Assembly: GCF_034140825.1 (NCBI RefSeq)
Contig: NC_089035.1
Coordinates: 3,617,001-3,681,000, forward strand
Direction of reading: 5' to 3'
Length of the DNA stretch: 64,000 nucleotides
Origin: Oryza sativa Japonica Group
Taxonomy: Eukaryota > Streptophyta > Magnoliopsida > Poales > Poaceae
How positions within the stretch are numbered: the stretch's first letter is position 1; each line of letters begins with the position of its first letter. Shown here in pieces: positions 37,364 through 49,309 of this stretch. The translations under genes and the position numbers were made by a program. The notes beneath the pieces are model-generated. The model saw nothing but the letters and a program-made list of their open reading frames with translations. It was not told the origin of the DNA and did no database searches.

Positions 37364-39875
37364 ATGGCGTGGAGGGGGCTAGCGAGGGATGCGGCGGCGG
37401 CGTATCTCCGGCGGGGCGGCGCTCCCGCGCACGTCTTCTCCGCGGCCTCCCGCGCTCCGGGCCCCGTTGTCGCCAACCCTGGCGGTGAGCTCCGCGCGTT
37501 CGGGTTGTTCCGGTCGCCGATGGCCAGGCGCGCCGATGCCTTCGAGGTCCCTTCGGCTGCTGGGAGGCACGGGGCGCAGGGCGTGTGGTCGCGCAGCTCG
37601 GTTCCGGCGTTGGTTCGGGCTGGTGCCCCCAACTCCAGAGCTCTCCCTTTCCTCGTGGGGAGAGTGGTTCGTGGATTCTATCCGCAGCTGTCAGGTATAT
37701 AGTATTAGGGTTGTGCGCTGTGTTTATCATCGTAGAGGAGAGCAATTTGATTCTGATTCACTCCTAATTTTGTTGAGTATAATTTATTGCACTAGTTTAG
37801 TGATGATTTTACTCACTTTGTGGCAAATACTATGTCCGGTGCAGAAATTATGTCAGGTAGCGATGTTTTATCCTACAATGCAAATTATATAGCTCAATTT
37901 TACTGATGTTTAAGTATCTTGTTTAGGTCACAAGCTGGTAAAGGGACTTGGGATGGGCTCCACCCTTGCTGCGACGTTTTGTTCACAGAAGGTTGCATAT
38001 GCTGAAGAAGGTAATTTTCTGCCTCCAAACACAAGAGACATAAAAAAGTTTATGGTTTCGCCCTAGTGTCCCCCAGGAAGAACCAGAGAAAACATTGAAA
38101 AGTATGACAATAGTCTGTACATGTTAATGAAACTGGGCAATAGCATTTCTTTTTACCGAGAAGATCGGAATTGGGCATCTATTGGGGAGTGGGACTGGAT
38201 TTTTTGTTCTTAATGTTTAGTGGACATGGGGTCCTATAATCCTATTTCACTATGTTGTGATGGACTTACTCCTAGCCACTGATAGCTGTTTTCCTTTTCT
38301 TCTTGGTGTAACATCAAGCAAAATTCAAGTGGTAATGTTATTTCTTTCTTTCTTTTTCAGTTGCTGAACAGCCATCAGAAGGCCTCATCGGCCCCTCAAC
38401 AAAACATCAGATTAGCAAATTATGGACTATAATCAGGAAATATCAGCTGCCTGTTGGTTTGATTGCTTTGATCGCACTTGGTTGGCAGAATCCATTGGGT
38501 CTTTTCATCAACGTTTTGCTTATTCTCTACAGTTCTAGGCCTAGCCCATATTCAATATACTTGTTTCTTCAGGAGGTTAGTCAAATGATTATGTTATTTC
38601 ACACGGAAACACATTCATAATTATGAATTTATGGTGCCACCATTTAAATATTGTAGCACCTTGTCAGATTTAGTTATGCTGCTCAACATATTAACTCCCA
38701 ATGGGGTATTGTATTTTCCTGGTGAACTAATATAGCTTTAAAATGTTTCAGGTTCGTCATGGAGAGATGCATCAAAATCGTGCATTTTGGAAGGAGGAGG
38801 TGAAGTTTATGCTTGTCTTTTATGCATATTATTGTTAATTTGTATCTCACTCGCATTACCTTTTTGCCCTGTTTACATAGTCATGATTCGTGAAGTCCCA
38901 TATGAGCTTTAAAGCGATAGTGAGATGACAAAATTTAGATACATTCTTTCCCAGCCATATACTCTTTATATATGGAATACACAAAAATAGAAATCCCATC
39001 AATGATATTTCTACCTTAGATAAAGGTAGTTTGGGTTTTCATGCTTATAAGGTTTAGGTTTCACCGTTTGAGCCCCACCTCTGTAAGAATGTCTTTGAGG
39101 TGGTTAGCCTCATCAACCTTCCTCTACACATGATGGAGAATCACATTGCTCTTTTTTTCTGGCATTTGTTTTCTTCTATCCTGTGTAGTTTGAATTTCAC
39201 TTCTCTTGTACCATTTGCTTCTGGAAAAGATGGTTTTGGGGTTTCCCTTTGAATGTTTTCTTCTCTCCTACCGAGATAGCTTTCCTGTATATTTGGAGTA
39301 ATGATCTGCAAAAGTTTCCACGTGCTGTTGTGTTGACTTTGCACCAATTTAAACAGTTTTAATAACAAATGTGAACCCAAACTGACTGAAATAACAGAAT
39401 ATAAATGTCATATTCTTCTTGCCTTGGTTTACCTTGAGCATTCTTGCAGCTCGCTTTCATGGTAGAGCAATATGCCTATACTTTATTTAAGTATAAAGGT
39501 GCAATTTAAGTCATTACTGAATCCTAGGTAGAATTTCAATATCTTAGATATTAACTCTTTTGTGTATTTGAATTTGAATTTGGATTTACTTATTTGAAAA
39601 TAGTGGTGATGCTTTACATGATCTGACATATTCACAATGAATCAGCGATTTTCATTTGCCTTTGTTTATTCATGAAGTGCACTCGTTATGTGCTTATTAA
39701 TTACTGGCTTTTAACCTTGTGCATTTTTATGCAGGCTGTGCTTACAAGGAAAGTTGATACTAAAGATTACAAGCTCTTTTCCATTGGAACAGTTGAATCA
39801 GCAGACAGAGAAGTACTGCACGTCATTGGGATTCTGGGCAACTGGTGGATCTATCGTGCATCGTATGGGAAGTGA
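37364..39875 (+). CDS. Predicted membrane protein of unknown function, likely organellar
   Basis: Five exons fit in phase (37364-37694, 37927-38010, 38361-38575, 38752-38799, 39735-39875), giving about 272 residues. The first 110 residues are rich in Ala, Arg and Ser and poor in acidic residues (MAWRGLARDAAAAYLRRGG), like a mitochondrial or plastid transit peptide. One or two hydrophobic spans lie at about 165-195 (PVGLIALIALGW and LGLFINVLLILYS). The C-terminal part (RKVDTKDYKLFSIGTVESAD) is hydrophilic. I do not recognise the family and assign no function. The gene shape (GC-rich exon 1, consistent splice phases, conserved-looking C-terminus) supports it as real. Introns 3 and 4 are the least certain because exon 4 is only 48 nt. 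Confidence 0.72.
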
Positions 39876-41050
39876 GAGGGGTTGGTATAGCATCTCATAT
39901 TCTGAGGAGCGTTTAACCAACTAGTGTGCAAACATCAGAATGTTGACAGTAGATAACTAGAATATAGGCAGTTTCATTAGGCAACTATGGCACTAGATAT
40001 TTTAAAAGCGATGGTGTTCAATGTAATTCTAAAATACCATCAGGGTTGAAAACAGGTCATTCTCAAGGGGGTTGTACTGGAAGGAGTTTCCACATCTGAC
40101 TTTGTAAGTTCATTTGAAATATCTTATTCTCTTGGTCCAAGAAGACTGTTTCTTGGATGCATGAGTTAAGCTGAGAGTGAAGAACCGTAGGTCGTTGCTC
40201 TTGAAAAAATGAATTAAGCTGAGAATGCTGCAGTTCATTGCCGATGGTGAACTGAAACTACAATCATGTTGCATTTCAGTTCTCTGCAGTTGCTTCTCTA
40301 ATTTCACTGGCTCTTCTATATCATGTTGTTATGATGGACAGGGTGTGCTTCCATCACCCAGCTTATTTTGTTTGTCCTGTTTGTGCATAATTCTAACATG
40401 CTGCCAATTTATGCCAAGAATATTAGAGTAACCAAATATTGAATTCATTATATTTCTCTTTTCATATGTACAGGAAGCATTTCATTCTGTCTTGTCTCTG
40501 GTTACATGGCTTTTGAGATGCTCCTCCTTTTGGTCAAAATCAGTATCCATCACGAATGTTCTCTTGCCCATTAACTATGGGCTGTGGCATGCAGAAGATG
40601 GTTCTTTTTCTTCAGTATCCTGAGGGACTAGAATCTGCGACTACAGTGTCAGTGGATGAAAGAATGGAATAAATTTCTTTTTTACTCTTCACACCTTTTG
40701 CTTGGCATCATGATCTTGATCTCGTGTGTGCTTTGGTACTCATCAGCTTCATGGCAGCTTCAGGTTTCCTGGGAGATAAAGTGATGCTACGGAATCAGGT
40801 GAAGCAACAGGGAAGGATGGTCATTGGTTCAACCGTGGGAATGGAATTTTAGAAAAAAATAAGGTAAGAGTAAGTAAGACAAGTTCAATCTTGTCTCCTC
40901 ATTTCCTTTAGTTTTTTTAAGGGTTTCTTTTGTTATTTTCAGGTCCAAGGTATTTCGGTATCTATTTAAGGACCTGACCAATAGCTCCATACCATAGCTG
41001 AAACTTCATTGCTGTTCCTAATACTGGTTAGGGAACAGAACCTGTTTGTG
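39876..41050 (+). other. Spacer between the unknown gene and the USP gene
   Basis: It probably holds the 3' UTR of the upstream gene and the 5' leader of the next. Frames of 60-70 codons near 40225-40431 show no domain. A frame open back to 41009 precedes the USP ATG, but the first ATG in that frame is at 41051. Confidence 0.4.
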
Positions 41051-42139
41051 ATGGGTGGGAGGAAGATTGGAGTTGCTGTGGACTTCTCGTCATGCAGCAA
41101 AGCAGCTCTGCGATGGGCATCAACCAATCTTACCAGGAGCGGTGATCAGCTTGTACTTATCCATGTCAATAGTTCCTATCATAATGAGCAAGGTGCAGTT
41201 CAACTGTGGGAACAGAGTGGTTCACGTAAGTCTCTGTTTCGTCTTGAAATCTATAAAAGCATTGAGTTGTGTTATGCGCATGTTTCATAGTTATAACACT
41301 AGTCTTGGTTGGTTTGGAATCGATGCAACTATGAAGGATCATCTTTCCAACCAGTTTAACTTGCTTCTGAAATTGTTCTTCCGTCTGTATTTCAGCGCTC
41401 ATCCCTCTGGCAGAGTTCTCAGATCCCCATGTCGCCAAGACATATGCTGTGTCACCCGACAAGGAAACACTAGAAATCCTGAATCAAATGTCGAATCAGA
41501 GAGGGGTACGGGTTATCCTTCTTTTGTTTTTACACCTTCCTATTACCCTTGAAAGCCAGGAAATAGTAGTTGTATTGAGATTGCTCACTGTGCCCTTGAT
41601 ACTAATTGGCTGCACAGGTTGAAGTCCTTGCAAAGATACTCTACGGTGACCCTGCAAAGAAGCTGTATGAAGCAGTTGACCTGGTTCCCCTCAACTGCTT
41701 GGTGGTTGGAAACAGAGGGCTAAGCACACTCAAGAGGTATTTAAACACCTCTTTGTTTTATCTGATCACAAAACACAAAACCTTCATACGCTTGAGAATC
41801 GTGGGACGGTGCATGATACCAAGTCAACTTAGCCGTGGTACCTTCCTGATTTGAGCGTTGAATGGTGTATGTTGCCTCTGTTCCTTGATTAGATCATTCT
41901 GCCCTTGCATCTGAGGTTGTTCAAGGTTGCTCCTGAAATTAAACCGCGTATCTAGACCTCTTTCTTTCGCCGAAGAGAAGCGCATGATGTTGGCATGTTG
42001 GTAAAAAATCAAGTTGATCCTTTTACATGACCGTTAATTGTTTTTTTTTTCTTGATGCAGGGCTCTGATGGGAAGCGTCAGCTCCTACATCGTGAATAAC
42101 GCGACCTGCCCAGTTACGGTCGTCAAGGAGAACATATAG
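41051..42139 (+). CDS. Universal stress protein (UspA domain)
   Basis: Four exons (41051-41225, 41396-41505, 41618-41736, 42061-42139) join in phase to 160 residues, the usual length of a single-domain plant USP. The start MGGRKIGVAVDFSSCSKAAL gives the first beta strand and the conserved Asp. The C-terminal part holds the ATP-binding pattern G-x2-G-x9-G-S (GNRGLSTLKRALMGSVSS), interrupted by intron 3. It ends with CPVTVVK, the last strand. The protein therefore looks like an ATP-binding USP, probably a cytosolic or nuclear homodimer. A role in stress response is inferred from the family. The sequence looks intact. Confidence 0.93.
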
Positions 42140-42809
42140 CTCCTCAGTAGTTAACTGCTCTGATAGGAAGCAGTAAACTGCAAGAACAGACAGCATCAGT
42201 ATCTAAGTATCTAACATATACAACAGTATAGCAGATTGAATAAATTGTGCTTGACATGCACTGGCAGTCACTCAGCTCAGCTGCCCTTGCCTCTTTACCT
42301 GGAAAGATCTTTCTTGATGTAAACCGTTCAGTATTTATTATGCATGTAATAATATAAGCGGGAACCATACGTGTGTTTCAGTATATCGTATTCTTGTTGT
42401 CAAGGGCTGTATCCTGTATGCTATCCGTTCTCTTTTTAGTTAATGAAATGCTCCACGACATTCACACTACCATCTGGGCAGTTCGCTGTTGGTTAGCACG
42501 TCAATATTCTTTTTTGTTGTAAACCTATTTTTTGGTGGAACAAATGCTTCCAAAATTGTTAGATCAATCGCTTTGAACATTTGCACCAGAGAAGTAGAAT
42601 TGCCATGGGTGTAGAAATTCCACCATTTTCAAAATGCAAACCTAGCCGATTGGTTTTCTACACTAGCGTTCATTTACATTTTACAGTAAATTTTACTTTG
42701 GGTCATCTTTTGTTACCAAAATATCGGTAATATATTTTCATTCGATAATAAAAGGTGATATTTTACTTTACTAAACTAATTTGTCAAATATATTTTCATT
42801 TAATCACTA

Positions 42810-43041
42810 TCCGTCCCATAATAAGTTTATTTTTAGCATATCCCTTTTATCCCAAAATAAATTTATTTATGAGTAATCATTGTATTGTAGTTTATAAAAG
42901 TATGGAATAGATAAATTGAGATTAGATAAACATACGAATAATTGTATTGAGATTTGATATAGTGAGGGTATTGTAACCTTTTAAGTTTTTTTTTATGTAT
43001 GAAAAGTGTGAAAAACAAACTTATTTTTGGACAGGATGGAG
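42810..43041. repeat. Stowaway-like MITE, about 232 bp, worn
   Basis: The left end tccgtcccataataagttta and right end aaacttatttttggacagga (continuing tggag) are imperfect inverted repeats with TA at both edges. The interior is AT-rich. Confidence 0.6.
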
Positions 43042-43240
43042 TAGAAGACAGAACCAGAGTAAACTTTTGTTTTTTTTAAAAAAAATTAAAACAGAGTAAG
43101 CTGCCCAATACTTCCTCCGTCAAAAAAAATCTAATATTGATGTATCAGTACATTGGTTTTTTTTATGAGAATTGGTTTTTTATGGGACGAAGATAGTATT
43201 TTACAAGTGCGGCCGACTGACCGTGTCCTGTAATAAAAAG

Positions 43241-44018
43241 GAGTAAATTCCCTGTGTACCCCTGAAAACTCACTCAATCCCTTTCATACCCCTAAAATTT
43301 ACCCGATCCCTTCTGTACCCCTGAAATTTCAATTTGATCCCTTCCATGCCCCTACCGTTACATTTTTCCATCATTTTACTGTTACGTTTGGTTGCAAATG
43401 TCTTTTTTTGCCCTTGATGCTTTAGGTTTAAATATAAGCTTCAAAAATAATTGAAAATTTTGTTTGAGTGCACATCGTGTGCATTTTATAAAACTAATGA
43501 GACTAAATAATTAGTGCAGAAAATTTTGACATAAATTTTGAAAATAAAATAAATGTAAAAAATTAAAAATTTTATTTGAAATTTTAATAGGACAATGGAT
43601 TTTTTTATCAGGAGCATTCATAAAAAAAAATGTTGTGAACATTGGTATACCTATCTTTATATGAATGCTCCTCATTTTTATGACCTTTTTTTTAAAAAAT
43701 AAATACGTATTTTTTTTATTTCATTATCTAAAAATATTTTTTTGGGATAAATAATGCATCGCACAATAAACTCATAACTATAATAGTCTCATGCGAGAAG
43801 CTTTTATATTTTTAATAATGTAATTCATGAATTTCTTTATTTATCCAAGGGTAAAATGGTCATTTTTATAGAAAATACACGGTCAACTAACGGTCAACTG
43901 ACGGGAGGGGTATGCAAGGGATCAAAATCAAATTTTGGGGGTATATAAGGAAGTAAGCAAAATTCAGGGGTATAGAAGGGATTAGGAAAAATTTCAGGGG
44001 TATATAAGGGATTTTCTC
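43241..44018. mobile_element. Mutator-like non-autonomous element, 778 bp, long terminal repeats inverted
   Basis: The left arm (about 43241-43375) and right arm (about 43885-44018) are inverted, imperfect copies of about 120-130 bp built from ccctgaaa, tacccctaaaatt and gatcccttc words. A perfect 9-bp duplication, aataaaaag, flanks the element at 43232-43240 and 44019-44027. Long inverted ends with a 9-bp duplication are the mark of Mutator-like elements. The core is AT-rich with no coding region. It sits about 570 bp upstream of the papain-like gene. Confidence 0.85.
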
Positions 44019-44589
44019 AATAAAAAGAAAAGGAAAATAAGTGTTGCCCGTGTTCTCAGCTTCCTCCACTAGTCTACCGCCGCTGCCTCCTCCTCGTCTC
44101 CTCTCCTCTCACCATCTCACCATCTCACTACCCACACTGTTCCATGGGGGCCTCAAATTGGAGGCGGCGCCGGCGGCGAGGAAGGTATCGAAGTCGAAGC
44201 CACCGTCGTCGACAGCCATGTCTAGCGGGCACCACATGCTGTGGCCGGCTCGCCGCCCACCGCCGCCGCCGCCACCGCCACTATCGCCGGCATCAAGGGA
44301 GGCGAACCCTTGTTCTGGTGGGCCGGCCCACCAAGCCAGCCCATCAGCGGAGGCAACTGGTGGGCCAGCCTGACATCCTGGGCCCACCGTTCATGTGTCC
44401 CGCCTTGTCAGTGACAGCCTCCCCCCCTACTCTTCAAATTCTCCTGGGCTTCGCGCTCTCGGTCTCGGGTGGTAACGACCATAACCAACTCACCCGCTCT
44501 CGCAGAGTTGTTTCTTCTCCTCGCTCGAGGCTGCAAGAAAATCAAGAACCCGATCGCCACGTCGAGATCAACCTCTCTCCAGGCCGGCA

Positions 44590-47500
44590 ATGGACGGGCG
44601 CGCCGGTTGCTGCGTCCGCTTCATCGGCTGCTGCCTCGCCGCCGACGGTGACGCCGCCCTGAGCCAGAGCGCGGCCGCGCTGCACAGGATGGCGTCGGCG
44701 TTCTTGGACGCTCACGGCGAGCCCTTGGTACTCCTCGACCACCGGGTGCTCTGCTCCCATGGCGTCGCCACCGTGGGGCACAGCCAGGCCTTCGCCGCGG
44801 CGATGAGGCAGCGCAGAGAGGAGATTCCCCCTGCCCCATTCAGGATTCTGCTGCAGGAAGAATATGTCGGGGTAATCCTTGAAATTTCGTGTTTCTTTAC
44901 TTAGCACGCGTTCTTGAAATTTACGTGATTCTTGATCTTTATGCACGGATCCCTTTGATTTCTCTGTGATCCTTCGCAGCTCAGCATCGAAACATTCTTT
45001 GTTTGCTTGTGCGCTCCCCGTTGATGATTATGGATTAATCTCAGGAATAATTTAGCATGCTATCTGTTCATAATGGTCATCATGTATATATGCGTGGTGA
45101 TTGATCATAACTTCGTAACCAATTCATTGCATGCTTGCTAGTTGCTACTCTACTCATAAGTCGTTTCTGCAATCTGTAAATGTGCAAGCAACATTCGGCA
45201 GTTGACTCCAAGTGTTCGCACTCACCAGCTAAGATTCTTGAATCTTTCTGCACTGGTCCGTTCAAAATTGTGCACAATCCTTTGCAGCACAGCTAATTCG
45301 AAACGATTTTGCTTGCATGCTCTTGATTGATGATTAAATCACATGAATAATGTAGCATGTTAATCTGTTTGAAGTAACCATTTTTGCATGGCATCTGATC
45401 AAAATTAAATCATTGCGTGCTTGTTACTAATAAGTCGTCTCTGCAAATGTGTTAATGCGTAAGAACAGTGGGCTGAAGTGGCGGCATGCGCCAATGGGAA
45501 CAAGATTGTGGACAAGAAGTCCTGGAGAGCTTCGGTCAGGAACATGCTCGATGCTGTGTACAGGATGATATGTCAGGTCCTTGCCTCTGCTGTGAGATCT
45601 GTTTGGGCTATTGGCACCTATGTAAGTCCACCTCGATCTCTTCTCCTCTGCTGCTTGCATTCTGCTTAGCTGCTGCAAAACACAAAGGTGTTGCTTATTA
45701 CAACCTCTTCAGTGTTCCTACTACAACTTCTGATTTAATTATGACAGATCTAAAAGTTGAGTCACCATGCTTTTTCTGATGGAGAGGAACAAAGTTAATG
45801 CATACCTCATGTATATTTTGCACGTTCTCAGTCTGTGGGGTTGGGGGGTAGCTGTTCATGACGTAAAAATACATCAAGTTTCTGTCTAGATGTTAATGCC
45901 AATGTTCATTTGCTTGTACCATTATACTGTTGTTAAGGAAATAAGAGTGCAATTTGATCATTACATTACTTTCCCGATAATGTAGAAGTTTTTCTTCTTC
46001 TTTTTTTTGGCACTGTGTAAGCAAGCATTGTACCAAGGTGTTCTCTTTATTCTATATATGCATTCATCAGTATATATGTAACCTGCTGTATCCAAATTTG
46101 AGTTATTGAATTATAAAATTTTTCATGCTCAACACCACAGTAGCATTAGACTTGGAAAATAATTTAAGGCTGGACTTTTTAACATGTTCATCATCACAGA
46201 TTCACTGGTCCTCAGTCACTGGCATGGATGTGAACTCCTTAATTTTGCAAATTGAGTCTATACCTCCCCTCTGGCCCTCGTCATAGTTGCACCATTATGA
46301 ACTAATATTAATAATAGGAAAATGCTCATTAATTTTTACTTTGCTTTTCTGAGCATTTACTTTTCTCAGTCAGCTGGTGGTCTTCTAAATAACTTTTGCT
46401 TTGTTTGGTTCTGAAATTATGTAAGTACCAGTGAGCTGAAATTGAGAGTGATTTACACGGAAAAAGAGCTACACACTGACATGTACTGTAGTGTACCTAG
46501 CATGCACTTCAGTAGCTAGTATGTAATGTACCAGTTGATCCATCTTAACATTTCCTTGGGTTAATATAACATGTGTACATATGCAGATGCTTCCTCTATC
46601 AGCTGCAGAGTTTTTCAGAAGGAGACTACCCGCATCAGCTGTGCCAGAAAAAATTAGCTGGCGGGGTGTCATTAGCACTTTCAGATTTCAAATCTTCCCT
46701 GGTATGTTACTTACTTATTGTCGACTCCCATGAAATGAATGAATATAGTCAATACATATTCTGTGTTTGGCTGTTGACACACATGATGATGCATATACAT
46801 GCAGATACCTGCGCCATAGTAGCATGCTCAGTCTGTATCGAGGCACAACACAGGCTCGAGTTTGAGCGCCTACACGGGCAAGGCACATTCATCCTCGAAT
46901 TGCCTGATTCCACCAGGAAGCTGAGAAGATTCTGCCTGGAGAGAAAAGCTTGGTTTAAGGGTAAAGGGGCTCATATCGATAGCCTCCTGTCTCTGATCCA
47001 GGAGACTGGTGGAGTGCCCGCAATAAGTACAACGAACACAAGAAGCAGCCTCCTTCTGCCCCTTCACAGCTATGACTACTTCAGCCTCCGGGGGTGCTGG
47101 ACAAACCTGACACCCCAGCAGGCTGCACAGCTGATCTTCACCGGTGGTCCCTGCATTGGCAGTCTCTGGGTTGATGGATCCTACACCAGCAAGCACCACT
47201 ACAGCGATGACAACGATGACGATGAGGAGGACATGCTAGTGTACCGTGGCTGTGATCCCAAGAAGAAGATACACCGGGATAAGGAGACAGGCTTACATGC
47301 CGTCGTGTGTTACGCGTACCTCTTCATTGGGAAGGAGCTGCACATCCGTGTCCAGGACAATATGCCTATCTGCAGTCCCCACAACTGGATCCTTTTCCAG
47401 GCGTTTGACATGTTTTACACCCTACGAGTCATGCCCTTAGATGCTTCAAGACTGTATGATCCCTTGGTATGACACTTACAGAGTAACTGACGATTGGTTT

Positions 47501-47715
47501 AGCCTATATATGTATAGTGTGGGTTCAAGAATCATCTAATTTGCCATCTAGTTCAACTGCCTTACAAGGTTTTGTCGTTTTTGCAACAGTAGAAGATGAC
47601 AGTGCCGCCGAAGATTTCACAGAAGATAGGCAAAGACCGAGCATGGCTCCATGCCAACCTTCGTCGGCTACATGAAGCGATGATGATCCAGAAAGGGAAA
47701 GAGAAGGTCTGCTGA
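44590..47715 (+). CDS. Divergent papain-like (C1A-type) cysteine peptidase homologue
   Basis: Five exons in phase (44590-44871, 45469-45621, 46587-46701, 46805-47466, 47593-47715) give about 444 residues. Residues near 183-196 (TCAIVACSVCIEAQ) occupy the place of the papain CGSCWAFSAVAAIEA segment: the Cys is kept but the Trp is lost. GLHAVVCYAYLF fits the His-containing strand, but DNMP replaces the usual NSWG after it. An acidic run (DDNDDDEED) lies between them. No signal peptide is obvious, unlike secreted papain-type enzymes, and the N-terminus (MDGRAGCCVRFIGCC) is cysteine-rich. The protein may have lost catalysis. The family call rests on memory of motif order. The last acceptor is ambiguous (acagtag): the exon chosen adds a basic 40-residue tail, whereas using the first AG, or reading on, stops at once. 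Confidence 0.6.
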
Positions 47716-49309
47716 AGTTAGGAGCTTGCTGGTGAGCCGGTTTTATCTCTCTTGAAGGCTGTGTTCGTTCATTCTGCGCCGCTGCTCTCTTCGTCAGTAT
47801 TAGCTGACTGATTGATTAGTTGTAATGCTGAATGGCGAGATGGTGTCCCCAGCATTTTGTAGAAAGACCTGATCCATCCTGTTTACGCCTTCAAGTAAAC
47901 CTGGACGCTAAGCCTTTTGTCCAGAATGCATGACTGTGTGCAGACACACAATGGATCGATTTTCTCCTTTTTGTGTGTGTGTGTCGTTTCAGTCAAATTT
48001 TGGGCGTCAGGGCTGTTTGAGATTTGTTATGTGGTTTTGAGGCTTGCCTGTTTTGATTGCTACTTTGAGTTCCACGAAGTGATGAAGTAGTACATATTTA
48101 TTTTATTGTGTTCTTTTTTTGCCTCTTCTGTCATTTCAACTTTATCTATGGTGATCATCTGACCAAGTACTTCTCTAGTTGTCTGGTCAGTTAATTTTTT
48201 TATTCCTGAAATGTGCTTACTTAAGATTTATGATATTTTGTGAATTGTGATGGGGTAGTGCCTATTTCTATGTCATTTTTGGGTATGTCTCGAAGAGATT
48301 TCTGTGCAATTGTACTGTACTGTGACTGTAAGTTTGAGCTTTCTTTGTGGGGAGCACAAAGCTTTTGTTAACCATGATTCAAAGTTTTTGTTTAGATGTC
48401 TGCAGTTCGAAGAGATCTGGTAAAGGATCCCATTGAATTTGAGTAGCTACTGATCAAATATTGCAAACATAGGAAGGATAACTCTAACAAGTTCTGAAAT
48501 TTCATTCCCTGCCAACTTCAATCATTTTCCTCCATTGTGTTTAGTTCACAGCTTCTAAATGAGTTGAAAATAGGAGTACCTGCCATGCAACACTCCGAAA
48601 TGAGTGGGCACTTGGTTCAAATTAAACTTGATGTTTTTTTCCTGAACTTACATGAAAGCTCGCCCTGTGTAATGCATATTCAGGTGGGCACTTCAAACCC
48701 CAGTGACTCAAAACAATATGTTGGCTTTTATATTTTGTGGTATAGTTTAGTATTCCCTCCGTCCCAAAATATAACAACTTTTGCCCCTCAGGTTTTGTCC
48801 CAAAATATAACAACTTCTCCACCAGCATTCTCTTTCCAACTCTAAAACTCCTTATATTCTGGGACGGTGGGAGTACTATTTTTTACATAGCCAGTAGCCA
48901 CCACTATCTAATTGATATTTATGTACAGTAATAATAATTTCTTAGTAGCCCTTGTCTGGTGCTGCACAAAGTTCTCATAAAAGTATAGTAGATCTCCATT
49001 ATAACAAAAAAAAATTGAGGGAATTCTATCATGATAAAAGACGATTGGTGTGCATTCCTGGGAGAAAAACAGGTAGAAGAAGCGAGTTGTTTCTTCAAGA
49101 TTCGTGCTCGCGACGACATGTCCTCATCATGTTCGTAGACGGATGGACACACTAGTGGTATATATTTTCAGATCAGATCAAATTTGTTTCCTTTTCCGAT
49201 TCTGTTATGCCAAGCGCAACGCAATCCCCCCATAAACCCCACGCCCGATCCACGGGTTCTCGTCGATCACCAAGAATTTGAATCTCCGGTAGCGATCGAT
49301 CGACCATTG
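47716..49309. other. Intergenic DNA, no gene seen
   Basis: It contains the 3' flank of the papain-like gene, AT-rich spacer and the small MITE at 48753-48873. Frames of 67-102 codons have no domain. The last 100 bp are the leader of the DUF3615 gene. Confidence 0.5.
48753..48873. repeat. Small Stowaway-like MITE, 121 bp
   Basis: It starts ttccctccgtcccaaaatat and ends atattctgggacggtgggag, good inverted repeats flanked by TA (48751-48752 and 48874-48875). An internal direct repeat, tgtcccaaaatataacaact, resembles the left end. Confidence 0.75.
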
